From positions 24,477-88,476 of the forward strand of contig NZ_JAYKKE010000004.1 of the NCBI RefSeq assembly GCF_036336025.1: DNA of 64,000 bases. Reading direction: 5' to 3'. The notes beneath the pieces were generated by a model. The model was given only the letters and a program-made list of their open reading frames with translations. It did not search any database and had not been told where the DNA came from. Source of the DNA: Stomatohabitans albus (lineage in GTDB: Bacteria > Actinomycetota > Nitriliruptoria > Euzebyales > Euzebyaceae). Position 1 is the first letter of the stretch. The number at the start of each line of letters is the position of its first letter. Position numbers and translations under genes: made by a program. Positions 34,936 to 43,499 of the stretch are shown piece after piece.

Positions 34936-36000
34936 TTACTTCGATTCGCTCAGTTGCTTGTCAAGGCTTTCAACGCCATCAACAAGGGTGACACCCGGCG
35001 TGGTCTGGCTGAAGGGAAGCGTTACAAACTTATCTTCTTTAACGGCACGGAGTTCTTTCAACACCGGATCCGCTTTGGCGTGTTCGATCTTGCTTTGTGC
35101 AGTATCCCAGCTTGCGTCTGCGAGCACGATCCAGTCGGGATCTGCGGCAACAAAGTTTTCCCAAGTGCCATTAAACCAGTTGGATTGTTCGCTCTTGAAG
35201 GCATTTTCGAGGCCCACGGCATCCATCAGTAATTGTGGACCACCAGTACCACCGGCAACGAAGGGAGCATCGGTCTTTCCGCTGTCCCACCACACGACTT
35301 TGGCACCCTTTCCAGCCTTATTATCCTTGACCTTATCAAGGGTGGCGGTCATATCCTTCACCAGCATTTCACCCTTTTCGTTCTGGCCAAAAATCTTGGC
35401 AATATCCATGATTTGGTCGTTGACCCGTTCCCAACTGGCAGGTTGGTCCTTATCTTGATCGCAGCCAAAATCACTGACATAGGTATTGATGCCATCGTCC
35501 TTTAAGGCTGGACGTTCTTTGTTATTTTTCTCACTAAAAGCTGACTGGTAGGAGGCGTACGCGAAGTCTGGTTTTGCTGCTAAGAACTGTTCAAATGTCG
35601 GATACTTTTCAGCGATAACAGGAACCTGATCATAGGCGGCCTTGAAGCGATCGGAAATAGCGGTGTCGTCAAGGTAGGCCGTGCCTGCCATCTGCTTTTC
35701 TAAGCCCAATGCCAGCATCACTTCGGTGGCACCTTGGTTCATCGTGATAGCCCGTTCAGGAGCCTTCTCGTATGTAATGCTCAGACCGCAGTTTTCAATC
35801 GTGACTGGATAAGCCGCCGCAGTTGTCGCTGATGACTCACTTGCTTCAGCCGTTTCACTCATATCGGCTGATGCAGATGCACTCGCTTCGGTGGTCGGAG
35901 CTGCACTTGCAGATTCACTCCCAGAAGGTGCCGCATTTGAACTGCATGCTGCCAGGAGTACAGCAAATGGAAGTGTGGCTAATGCCCAACGTTTAGTCAT
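34936..36000 (-). CDS. Substrate-binding lipoprotein of the riboswitch-controlled importer (BtuF-like)
   Basis: A 354-residue lipoprotein with a lipobox ending at C19 (LLAACSS), a Ser/Ala-rich linker (20-60) and a periplasmic-binding-fold body of the helical-backbone type (cluster III). Blocks PVTIENCGLSITYEKAPERA, NQGATEVMLALGLE, AGTAYLDD, FVAGGTGGPQLLMDAVG and AADPDWIVLAD are shared with a paralogue at 37035-38087. The ATG overlaps the preceding CbiX/ferredoxin-like gene by 8 nt. Cargo is inferred as cobalamin or a precursor because of the upstream riboswitch. Confidence 0.88.
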   Translation of the reverse strand: MTKRWALATLPFAVLLAACSSNAAPSGSESASAAPTTEASASASADMSETAEASESSATTAAAYPVTIENCGLSITYEKAPERAITMNQGATEVMLALGLEKQMAGTAYLDDTAISDRFKAAYDQVPVIAEKYPTFEQFLAAKPDFAYASYQSAFSEKNNKERPALKDDGINTYVSDFGCDQDKDQPASWERVNDQIMDIAKIFGQNEKGEMLVKDMTATLDKVKDNKAGKGAKVVWWDSGKTDAPFVAGGTGGPQLLMDAVGLENAFKSEQSNWFNGTWENFVAADPDWIVLADASWDTAQSKIEHAKADPVLKELRAVKEDKFVTLPFSQTTPGVTLVDGVESLDKQLSESK

Positions 36001-36730
36001 GGTATGACCTTTCTTTATCGTTATGATATTGGATGTTATTGGAAATAATTGTTTTTACTTTGGATGCCGTGCTATCGAGATCATCTGGGTCTCCACGCAT
36101 CCATGTCTGGTACGGCTGAACACATACGACAGGTGCGTGATTGCACGGGTACAGGCAGCCGGTCAGCGCGATCAAACAATCTTCGGCGATACCCGCATCG
36201 TTAAGGTGGCTATACAAATGGTCAGCAACCTCACGTGCTCCCTTGGCGAGACACCGTGGACCTTGGCAAATGAGAAGATGGGCTTTATGGGGCGGTGGTT
36301 CTTCCCATGTTGGGTTTTCTAGCCCAGCCTCTGCACCGGTAACTGGCCGTACCTTGGCACGCCGGGCGAGAGCGATCTGTTGGGCATCACAGTCATGCAC
36401 CAACTCGGTGCTTACATAGACCGGGGTATCAGGATGGCTTCGCAGCCAATGTCCGGCAACCCGCTTCAACCATGAACGGGCAGGCCCACTCCCTGTTCGG
36501 GTGTACCCAATGAGGTGAATGGGGCGAACAGGATTGGCCACAACGAGTTCATCGAGCACACTGACCAATGTAGGCCGTCCACTTTGCAAGGCCGCAACAC
36601 GCAAACCATAGGGTTGGACGACCTTGTACAGCTCCACAAGGTCGAGCGCATCAGTGTGCGCAAGTGCGACCACAACGACGGCAGCATGGGCAAGCGCAGC
36701 GTCGCGGGCAGATTTAATTGGTGTTGCGAT
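35993..36730 (-). CDS. CbiX-like/[2Fe-2S] ferredoxin-domain protein under a B12 riboswitch
   Basis: About 245 residues. The N-terminal half looks like a CbiX-type chelatase fold (VVVVALAHTDALDLVELY near the start, then HLIGYTRTGSG). The C-terminal half is a thioredoxin-like [2Fe-2S] ferredoxin domain with CQGPRC (CX4C) and GCLYPC (CX3C). Such proteins accompany cobalamin synthesis or salvage genes. The frame is open to a TTG at 36832, but that lies inside the aptamer. After the aptamer there is no in-frame ATG, GTG or TTG until a GTG at 36673. The best-supported start is an ATC at 36730 with AAGGA 8 nt upstream, used here with caution. First gene of the importer operon. Confidence 0.72.
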   Translation of the reverse strand: MATPIKSARDAALAHAAVVVVALAHTDALDLVELYKVVQPYGLRVAALQSGRPTLVSVLDELVVANPVRPIHLIGYTRTGSGPARSWLKRVAGHWLRSHPDTPVYVSTELVHDCDAQQIALARRAKVRPVTGAEAGLENPTWEEPPPHKAHLLICQGPRCLAKGAREVADHLYSHLNDAGIAEDCLIALTGCLYPCNHAPVVCVQPYQTWMRGDPDDLDSTASKVKTIISNNIQYHNDKERSYHD

Positions 36731-36758
36731 AGAAGTTTTCCTTAGAACACGTGTCCAT
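36714..36758 (-). other. Possible 14-codon upstream ORF in the riboswitch leader
   Basis: An ATG at 36758, in a different frame from the CbiX-like gene, opens a 14-codon reading frame (MDTCSKENFYRNTN) ending in TAA at 36714-36716. It spans the Shine-Dalgarno and putative ATC start of the main gene. Translation of it could affect that start. Confidence 0.25.
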
Positions 36759-36780
36759 AACGCGGAACACGGCGGACGGT

Positions 36781-36919
36781 CGAACCTGGTCGGTCTTCGG
36801 ACTTGGCCTTCCCGTTTCCATCGCCTTCCCAACCGAAGTCAGTGGCGTGTGATGAAACAAAAGCGTTACCGCTGCGCGTCAGTTCTGGATTTGCACCAGA
36901 TTCCCGTAACACCAGTTCG
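36781..36919 (-). ncRNA. Cobalamin riboswitch
   Basis: Read on the minus strand, this contains the core of a cobalamin aptamer. The outer stem pairs CGAACTGGT (36911-36919) with ACCAGGTTCG (36781-36790). The conserved GGGAATCTGGTGCAAATCC hairpin is at 36884-36905, with GACGCGCAGCGGTAA beyond it, GCCACTG around 36838-36844, and the terminal AAGTCCGAAGACCGACC at 36788-36804. The order and sequence match the cobalamin family. It precedes the CbiX/ferredoxin-like gene and BtuFCD-like importer, so high adenosylcobalamin should repress them. Boundaries are approximate. Confidence 0.9.
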
Positions 36920-37034
36920 TCGAACGAGCCTAGCCATCTAAGTGGGGATACGTCAAATCATTCTCAGATGCAACTAGCCCGACCAAGCGGTTGTTTGTGG
37001 CCAAGTCGGTGTACCGTCATTGCGCGTTATGGCG

Positions 37035-38087
37035 TTACGAAGCCGATTCGAGTTGCGCTGCAAGGCGTTGAGCACCATCAACCATTGTGACGCCAGGAGT
37101 TGTTTCGCTATAGGGAATAACGAGGTACTTCTCCTCTTGTACAGCCCGCAACCTATTAAGTGCAGGATCGTTCTTCAGATATTCTTTCTTCTGGTCAGCT
37201 GGACCCCAGGTTGCATCAATGAGCACAATCCAATCTGGATCTGCGGCAATGACATCTTCCCAGCTCCCGTTAAACCAGTTTTTCTGTTGGTCAGCAAACG
37301 CGTTGGTAAGCCCAACCGCATCCAGAATTAGTTGTGGACCGCCAGTACCACCACCAAGGAATGGCTTATCCGTCTCGTTATCCCACCACACCGCCGTTGC
37401 GCCATTGCCTACGTTTTGGGCACGGAGTTCATCAAGCTTTTGTTTCTGGGTGGTTCGTAGTGCGGTGGCACGCTCGGGCACCCCAAAGATTGCAGCAATT
37501 TCGTCGAGTTGCCGCCAAATATCTTCCCATGTTGTTATTGTCCCCTGTTCACAGTCATCCTCGGTGACGTACGTCCGGATGCCGTCAGCCAGCAGGTCTT
37601 CACGTGCCTTGGTGAACTTGTCGCTAAAGACACCGCCGTATGAGGCATAGGCAAAGTCTGGTCGAGCTGCAAGAAACTGTTCGAGGTTCGGCCACTTTTC
37701 GTTGATGATGGGAATGTTGTTATAGGCCTCAGCAAACCGTGGACTCACCTGAAGGTCATCCCAGTAGGCGGTGCCAACCATCTTGTCTTGGAGCTCCAAA
37801 GACAGCATGACTTCTGTGGACCCTTGGTTCAGCGACACCGCTCGTTCTGGGGATTGCTCATAGGTCATACTGATGCCACAGTTTTCTATGGTGACAGGGT
37901 AGCCATCGGCCACTGCACCAGAGCCGGTGGTACTCGGCGCATCTGATGGGGAATCTGCGGTTGAAACTGATGGTGTGGCACTTGAACTGCCCTCACTGGG
38001 TACTGGCGGGTTTGCGGCACAGGCGGCCAAACTTAGGGATATAGCCAGGCCGACAAGGCCAGTACGGTGCATGCAAGGGATTGGCAT
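37035..38087 (-). CDS. Second BtuF-like substrate-binding lipoprotein
   Basis: A 350-residue paralogue of the binding protein at 34936-36000, sharing the blocks PVTIENCGISMTYEQSPERA, NQGSTEVMLSLELQ, VGTAYWDD, GGGTGGPQLILDAVG and AADPDWIVLIDATWGP. The lipobox ends at C23 (LSLAACAA). AAGGAG directly precedes the ATG at 38087. It lies upstream of, not under, the riboswitch and ends 115 nt before the aptamer, so it may have a separate promoter. It may use the same permease or bind a different corrinoid; a B12 role is inferred from neighbours. Confidence 0.88.
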   Translation of the reverse strand: MPIPCMHRTGLVGLAISLSLAACAANPPVPSEGSSSATPSVSTADSPSDAPSTTGSGAVADGYPVTIENCGISMTYEQSPERAVSLNQGSTEVMLSLELQDKMVGTAYWDDLQVSPRFAEAYNNIPIINEKWPNLEQFLAARPDFAYASYGGVFSDKFTKAREDLLADGIRTYVTEDDCEQGTITTWEDIWRQLDEIAAIFGVPERATALRTTQKQKLDELRAQNVGNGATAVWWDNETDKPFLGGGTGGPQLILDAVGLTNAFADQQKNWFNGSWEDVIAADPDWIVLIDATWGPADQKKEYLKNDPALNRLRAVQEEKYLVIPYSETTPGVTMVDGAQRLAAQLESAS

Positions 38088-38141
38088 AACGCTCCTTAGG
38101 GATGAGGCTTAGCGGTATTGGCTTTCTCACCCTAGGGAATG

Positions 38142-38158
38142 TTGCAAGAACGTTGCAA
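38142..38158. promoter_or_regulatory. TTGCAA-N5-TTGCAA dyad upstream of second binding-protein gene
   Basis: Two self-complementary TTGCAA hexamers, 11 bp apart start to start (one helical turn), 55 nt upstream of the start. A further palindrome CCCTAGGG is at 38130-38137. They could be operator sites; no regulator is identified. Confidence 0.35.
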
Positions 38159-38217
38159 TTTATACAAGCCCAATTCAATGGCGTATGAACCAGCTCCAGA
38201 ACGGCTGGCCGACCTAC

Positions 38218-39042
38218 TTACCAGGTGCCAGAGAATACTGAAACGGCCGGCCCGGTCATCATGAGTGGAGCATTGTCCTTGGGCCAGTCGATATGAATCT
38301 GTCCACCTGGCAAATACACCGTTACCGCCCGTTCGGTGAGGCCGTGGGCGATAGCAGCAACCGCCATAGCCGACGACCCAGTACCACTAGCGAGGGTTTC
38401 ACCAACCCCGCGTTCATGAATACGCCCCACGACGGTCGTGGAGGTTGTGGAAGCGATGACTTCGACATTGGTACCGTCTGGAAAGTCAGGGTGATGTTCG
38501 ATAAATGGTCCAATACGGTTCAAGGGGTAGTCCAGGACACAGTCAGCACCAACGCGCCCCATCACAACTACCGCATGGGGGTTTCCCATTGAAAGGGTCG
38601 TGAGTGGAATAATGGCGCCATCTGGCATCGCGATCTTGTGGTTGCGGCTAAAGAGTTCGGGGATACCCATGTTGACCGTGGCCGCTGAAAAGGCACCCGT
38701 TTCATCACGGTGAATCGTGACGTGCTTCATGCCTGCGCGAGTATCGACGTTGACGGTTGTGGCATCAGGATGTGCTTGGGCATACCACATCGCAACGGTA
38801 CGCACCCCGTTGCCACACATTTCAGCAATTGACCCATCAGCATTGCGATAATCCATAAAGACCGCACCCGTTTCAGTCGTCGGTGCGCCGATACGGATCA
38901 CCCCGTCAGCTCCAATCCCAACGTGCCGATCACACATTGCCTTGGTGAGGTCTTCGGTGAGGGTCAACTGGTCATCGGTATCGGGAAGCAACACAAAGTC
39001 GTTGCCACAGCCGTGAGCTTTGATGAAGTGCAACGGTGCCAT
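38218..39042 (-). CDS. dapF: Diaminopimelate epimerase with Ser in place of second catalytic Cys
   Basis: A 274-residue DapF-fold protein expected to convert LL-DAP to meso-DAP for peptidoglycan and lysine. The first catalytic cysteine is present (C76 in EMCGNGVRT). The second, normally in a GETxxCGTG motif, is S219 here: RGVGETLASGTGSSA, encoded by AGT, one base from a TGT cysteine codon. The two-base mechanism normally needs both thiols. The start overlaps the miaA stop by one base (TAATG). With dapC, dapD and dapE it would complete the DAP pathway. The substitution leaves open lowered or altered activity. Confidence 0.88.
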   Translation of the reverse strand: MAPLHFIKAHGCGNDFVLLPDTDDQLTLTEDLTKAMCDRHVGIGADGVIRIGAPTTETGAVFMDYRNADGSIAEMCGNGVRTVAMWYAQAHPDATTVNVDTRAGMKHVTIHRDETGAFSAATVNMGIPELFSRNHKIAMPDGAIIPLTTLSMGNPHAVVVMGRVGADCVLDYPLNRIGPFIEHHPDFPDGTNVEVIASTTSTTVVGRIHERGVGETLASGTGSSAMAVAAIAHGLTERAVTVYLPGGQIHIDWPKDNAPLMMTGPAVSVFSGTW

Positions 39043-40022
39043 TATGGTCCTTTATCGTATAGGGATGGTGGGTTGGTGAATGCGGTAATCAGTTGTTCGG
39101 TGAGGTCTTGGCCACTCCCCCATGTAATACGGGGGTCCTTTGCAAACCAGCGTTGTTGCCGTGCGGCATATTGACGGGTTCGGTTGATTGTTTGGGTTTT
39201 GGCCTCCCCAAGGGACCATTCCCCACGAATTGCAGCCATCATTTCTTTATAGCCATGTGCTTGAGCTGCTGTTCTACTCAAATCAGCCTCCAAGAGGCGG
39301 GTGCATTCATCTAGCCACCCTGCGGCAAGCATCATGTCGGTTCGCTCGGCAATCCGCTCCCGTAGTTCTTCACGGTCACGGTGTAACCCAAAGCATTGCA
39401 TGCCAGGGAATACCGTTTGATAGCTATCCCAGTCGGTGGCAAATGCGCTAAAGGGCCTTCCTGTGAGCTCAATCACTTCTAACGCTCTGGTCGTACGCCG
39501 CGCATTATCGGGTTCAATTTTGGCCGCTGCTGCCGGATCCTTTGCATGCAGTTCAGCATGCCCACCTCGTGGGTCTTGGCTGACCCTCCGGCTAATTCGT
39601 GCCCGAACAGCGGGATCCGTGGGTGGAAAGTGCATCACATCAAGTACGGCACGGGCATACAAGCCGCTGCCACCCACACACAGAACCCGTTCACCAGCAG
39701 CAAGGAGGCGAGTGATGGTAGCTCGACATTCACCCTGAAACCAGGCCACGGTGCCATCTTCAGATGGGTCAAGCAGGTCAAGACAGTGGTGTGGCACGCG
39801 TGCTTGGTCTTCTCGCGTTGGTTTTGCCGTGCCAATATCCATGCCCCGATACACGGTGAAGGCATCGATGGCAACGATATGGGCACCCGTTTCGTGCGCT
39901 ACAGCCATTGCAATGGCCGACTTGCCTGAGCCAGTTGGCCCAAGGAGGGTGACAAGCCGGTTCGTGGTGTCGTAGACGGCCACTGCAGACAGGTGTCTAG
40001 GATACGAGGGCGGGAACGTCAC
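39042..40022 (-). CDS. miaA: tRNA dimethylallyltransferase
   Basis: A 326-residue enzyme that adds dimethylallyl to N6 of A37 in tRNAs reading UNN codons. The P-loop GPTGSGKS is at 29-36, and DAFTVYRGMDIGTAKP follows (DSxQVYRGMDIGTAKP in most relatives). ATG 40022 overlaps miaB by 26 nt; a GTG at 39983 just after the miaB stop is an alternative start. It acts before MiaB in the same modification pathway, which is consistent with the coupled genes. Confidence 0.93.
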   Translation of the reverse strand: MTFPPSYPRHLSAVAVYDTTNRLVTLLGPTGSGKSAIAMAVAHETGAHIVAIDAFTVYRGMDIGTAKPTREDQARVPHHCLDLLDPSEDGTVAWFQGECRATITRLLAAGERVLCVGGSGLYARAVLDVMHFPPTDPAVRARISRRVSQDPRGGHAELHAKDPAAAAKIEPDNARRTTRALEVIELTGRPFSAFATDWDSYQTVFPGMQCFGLHRDREELRERIAERTDMMLAAGWLDECTRLLEADLSRTAAQAHGYKEMMAAIRGEWSLGEAKTQTINRTRQYAARQQRWFAKDPRITWGSGQDLTEQLITAFTNPPSLYDKGP

Positions 40023-41370
40023 CTATGAGGTAGTGATCTGCTGTTCGGGTAATGCGCACATCATGGAACGTACCGGGCACGATACCAGGGCCTGCGGGCA
40101 GGTGGACAAGCCGGTTATGGCGAGTACGTCCGCTCATCATTGTGGCATCAGTTTTGGATGGACCCTCAATGAGTACCTCTTGGATTTTGCCCAATTGACG
40201 GGCATGACTTTCTTCGCTGAGGCGTTTGGTGAGCGCACTTAGGCGAGGGAACCGTTCGTCCATCACGGCTTGATCAACTTGTTCTTCAAGGTCTGCGGCG
40301 ACTGTGCCGGGGCGTTTGGAGTATTTGAAGGTGAAGGCCGAATCAAATGCAGCTTGTTCCGTTACGCGCATCGTGTCTTCAAAATCTTCTTCAGTTTCAC
40401 CGGGGAAGCCCACGATAATGTCTGTACTGATAGCCACATCAGGCACGATCTCACGTGCTTGGGCAACCAGGTTTAAGAACCGTGCTGAACGGTAAGAGCG
40501 GCGCATGGCTCGCAAGATGCGGTCAGAACCACTCTGCAATGGCATATGAAGCTGTTCGCACACAGCAGGAATATCGCGCATTGCTTCGAGCACATCGATG
40601 GTGAAGTCTTTGGGATGAGGGCTGGTAAAGCGAATGCGTTTAATCCCGTCAATCTCACCGACGACATGCAGCAGTTCGGCAAAGAGGGTGCGGTTCCGTT
40701 TCCCCTCGGCAAAGGCATCGGGTACGTCTCCAGCACGTACCAAATCACGCCCATAAGAGTTCACATTCTGGCCGAGAAGGGTAATCTCCATCACCCCATC
40801 AGCAGCCAACATGCGGACCTCTTCGGCAATATCACCGATACGGCGACTCTTCTCGGGGCCACGCAAGCTAGGCACGATACAAAAGGTGCACTTATTGTCA
40901 CAGCCAATGGAAATAGATACCCAGGCGTGGTGGGCAACATCACGGGCAGCCGGAAGGGCCGACGGGAACATTTCTGTGTGTTCAAGAATCTCAATGACGG
41001 GGAAGGATTGGCTGTCCGCCTTTGCCAATAGGTCGGGTAGGCGGCCCATATTGTGCGTGCCGTACACCACATCAATATAGGGAGCCTTTTTGGCCATCAG
41101 CTGTTGATCTTTTTGGGCTAAGCACCCGCCCACCACAATTTTCTTTGATGGGTCTGCGAGTTTCAGTGGCTTCAACCCACTGAGCTGGCCGTACAACTTA
41201 TTATCAGCATTCTCACGGATGGCACACGTATTGAACAGCACGAGACCGGCACTCTCAGGGTCAGGGGCAGGGGTGTATCCCATCGTGCGTAAGACCCCGG
41301 CGGCACGCTCTGAGTCATGCTCGTTCATCTGGCAGCCGAAGGTTTTAATGAAGTAGGTGCGATTAGCCAT
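39997..41370 (-). CDS. miaB: tRNA-2-methylthio-N6-dimethylallyladenosine synthase
   Basis: A 457-residue radical SAM methylthiotransferase. The N-terminal domain carries cysteines in KTFGCQMNEHDSE, LFNTCAIRENAD and VGGCLAQKD, which hold the auxiliary [4Fe-4S] cluster. The radical SAM motif CDNKCTFC is near residue 154, and a C-terminal TRAM domain ends the protein. It methylthiolates i6A37 made by MiaA, whose gene overlaps its 3' end. Confidence 0.95.
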   Translation of the reverse strand: MANRTYFIKTFGCQMNEHDSERAAGVLRTMGYTPAPDPESAGLVLFNTCAIRENADNKLYGQLSGLKPLKLADPSKKIVVGGCLAQKDQQLMAKKAPYIDVVYGTHNMGRLPDLLAKADSQSFPVIEILEHTEMFPSALPAARDVAHHAWVSISIGCDNKCTFCIVPSLRGPEKSRRIGDIAEEVRMLAADGVMEITLLGQNVNSYGRDLVRAGDVPDAFAEGKRNRTLFAELLHVVGEIDGIKRIRFTSPHPKDFTIDVLEAMRDIPAVCEQLHMPLQSGSDRILRAMRRSYRSARFLNLVAQAREIVPDVAISTDIIVGFPGETEEDFEDTMRVTEQAAFDSAFTFKYSKRPGTVAADLEEQVDQAVMDERFPRLSALTKRLSEESHARQLGKIQEVLIEGPSKTDATMMSGRTRHNRLVHLPAGPGIVPGTFHDVRITRTADHYLIGDVPALVS

Positions 41371-41517
41371 GGTTCTATGGTGTCAGGTTCGTGTCGTTAC
41401 GCCACGGTTCGTGGGCAAGCAAAGATGTAAACGGCGATTGTTCCACGCCTGATGGGCGCCTGCATCATTTGGGGACTACACCGAGGTCGTGCCCGTAAAT
41501 GACCGTCCAGTCCGTAG

Positions 41518-42108
41518 CTAATCCCAGTGTTCATCAGCCCGTGTCACACTGATCGCTGCTTGGTGGGCGATTGATGCGTCAAATCCTCTCCGCATAAGAA
41601 AGTTCACGAGCTTCATGGCAACACGGCGGGGGTCTTCACTCGCTGGATAGCGCATAAACCGTTCCCCAGCCAATTCGCGCGCCTGAGCGTATTCATCTAC
41701 TTCATCCAGCTGGGTAAGGGCGGCATCAATATGGTGTGGTGCGATCTGGCGTTTACGGAGTTCTTGGGTCAAGCGTTTGCGTCCATAACCGCGTTTAACC
41801 CCACGATTTGCTACCCACACCTTGGCAAATGCCTGGTCATCAACTAGTCCTTGGGATCGTGCCCATGCCATAACACTCGGAACAATCGTGGTATCGCGCT
41901 CACGTTTTTCTAGCCAGGCTGTGAGCTTGTCTTCTGTTTCTCGTTCGCTGAGTGGCCGCCGACTAGTTGCTGCAACTACCCACTTTCTGGCCTGTTCTTC
42001 GCTAGGTGTAGTTGCCTTTTGTGGTGGTGTGCCGCCCTTGGCTCCCTCCGCTGCCTGGGCCATCAGGGCGCGGAGACTATCAAGGCTTGCCTGCTCAGGC
42101 ATCACCAT
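41518..42108 (-). CDS. recX: Regulatory protein RecX
   Basis: A 196-residue RecX-family protein with the tandem three-helix repeats (RRPLSERETEDKLTAWLEKR, then KRGYGRKRLTQELRKRQIAP). It modulates RecA filaments. The start is 5 nt downstream of the recA stop (ATG 42108; a second ATG at 42102), so recA-recX is one operon, and the SOS box before recA should control both. Confidence 0.9.
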   Translation of the reverse strand: MVMPEQASLDSLRALMAQAAEGAKGGTPPQKATTPSEEQARKWVVAATSRRPLSERETEDKLTAWLEKRERDTTIVPSVMAWARSQGLVDDQAFAKVWVANRGVKRGYGRKRLTQELRKRQIAPHHIDAALTQLDEVDEYAQARELAGERFMRYPASEDPRRVAMKLVNFLMRRGFDASIAHQAAISVTRADEHWD

Positions 42109-42113
42109 TGACC

Positions 42114-43244
42114 TTAGAGGTCCTCGAGATCAAGGTCGTCTAAGTCGTCAAGGTCCAGGTCAGTGTCAGCAAGGGCACCGTTGATGGTGTCATCCTCTTC
42201 TTCGACAATGTCGGCATATTTGCCAATCTTCATTTCACGGTTGATCTTGTCGGCAATTTCTTCAGCAACATCCGTATGCTCTTTCAAATACGCACGCGCA
42301 TTTTCTTTGCCTTGCCCGAGTTGATCACCTTCATACGTGTACCAAGACCCAGATTTACGCACGATACCAACATCAACACCCATATCAAGGAGGCTGCCTT
42401 CTTTGGAGATGCCTTCACCGAACATGATGTCGAATTCAACCTGACGGAAGGGTGGAGCCAGCTTGTTCTTGACAACTTTGACACGCACCTTGTTACCGAC
42501 TGAGTCGGTACCGGCCTTAATGGTCTCGATACGACGAATATCCATACGCACACTGGAGTAAAACTTGAGTGCGCGACCACCCGAGGTTGTTTCGGGGCTC
42601 CCAAACATGACCCCCACCTTTTCGCGCAGCTGGTTAATGAAAATGCAACAGGTCTTTGACTTGTTCAAATGCCCAGCCAACTTGCGGAGAGCTTGGCTCA
42701 TCAACCGAGCTTGAAGACCAACATGGCTATCACCCATATCGCCTTCAATCTCGGCGCGGGGTACGAGGGCAGCGACTGAGTCAATCACGATAATGTCAAT
42801 GGCCCCACTTTGGACAAGGGCATCCGTAATCTCTAGGGCCTGTTCACCCGTATCTGGTTGAGAGACCAGGAGGGCATCAACATCAACGCCGAGCGCTTTG
42901 GCGTACACGGGATCTAAGGCGTGTTCTGCATCAATAAAAGCGGCAATCCCCCCGGCACGTTGGGCTTCAGCAATGGTGTGTAAGGCAATGGTTGTTTTAC
43001 CTGAGGATTCCGGCCCATAGATTTCAACGACACGACCACGTGGCAAACCGCCAATACCGAGTGCAACGTCCAGGTTGATCGCACCGGTACTGATCGTGTC
43101 AATGGGCCGAACTTGCTCATCACCCAGACGCATAATCGCGCCCTTACCAAAGTTCTTTTCAATCTTGGCCAGCGCTAAATCGAGTGACTTTGCACGGGCC
43201 TCTGGGGTGGTAGGAAGGGGCTGGGATGAGGTTGCTTTAGCCAT
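42114..43244 (-). CDS. recA: Recombinase RecA
   Basis: A 376-residue RecA. Walker A GPESSGKT is at 77-84, Walker B is [12 protein letters not shown] and the DNA-binding loop 2 follows [19 protein letters not shown]. The acidic C-terminal tail ([15 protein letters not shown]) is pronounced. AAAGGA precedes the ATG, and a perfect SOS box lies about 55 nt upstream. It catalyses strand exchange and stimulates LexA self-cleavage. Confidence 0.97.
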   Translation of the reverse strand: MAKATSSQPLPTTPEARAKSLDLALAKIEKNFGKGAIMRLGDEQVRPIDTISTGAINLDVALGIGGLPRGRVVEIYGPESSGKTTIALHTIAEAQRAGGIAAFIDAEHALDPVYAKALGVDVDALLVSQPDTGEQALEITDALVQSGAIDIIVIDSVAALVPRAEIEGDMGDSHVGLQARLMSQALRKLAGHLNKSKTCCIFINQLREKVGVMFGSPETTSGGRALKFYSSVRMDIRRIETIKAGTDSVGNKVRVKVVKNKLAPPFRQVEFDIMFGEGISKEGSLLDMGVDVGIVRKSGSWYTYEGDQLGQGKENARAYLKEHTDVAEEIADKINREMKIGKYADIVEEEDDTINGALADTDLDLDDLDDLDLEDL

Positions 43245-43297
43245 GGGCGTCCTTTGCCTAACGATGGGAACGACTTCAATTGATCCATAGCATAACA

Positions 43298-43309
43298 GAA
43301 CAATTGTTC
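43298..43309. promoter_or_regulatory. SOS box upstream of recA
   Basis: GAACAATTGTTC, a perfect GAAC-N4-GTTC palindrome, with TATGCT about 20 nt closer to recA as a possible -10 box. Confidence 0.85.
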
Positions 43310-43332
43310 GATTGTGTAAAGATATTCAAATC

Positions 43333-43341
43333 TGTGGATAA
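43333..43341. promoter_or_regulatory. DnaA box-like site upstream of recA
   Basis: TGTGGATAA, an exact DnaA box complement. A single copy, so it may be chance. Confidence 0.25.
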
Positions 43342-43499
43342 CCAAATCAGTATCCTCAGCCTATCTCCCCGCCTGCATCAGTCCAGGGAAACGATATCCC
43401 ACACGTTATTCCTGCGGAAGGACCTCTGAATGCTAACGAACAACCGTGGTGCTGCTGAGACAGGCTTCCTCTAAAGTCAAGACCAGTGAACGTTGTCTC

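Noticed and set aside
36781..36832. The N-terminal 17 codons of the longest CbiX-like frame
   Set aside because: They are read through the riboswitch aptamer core, so they are not likely to be translated.
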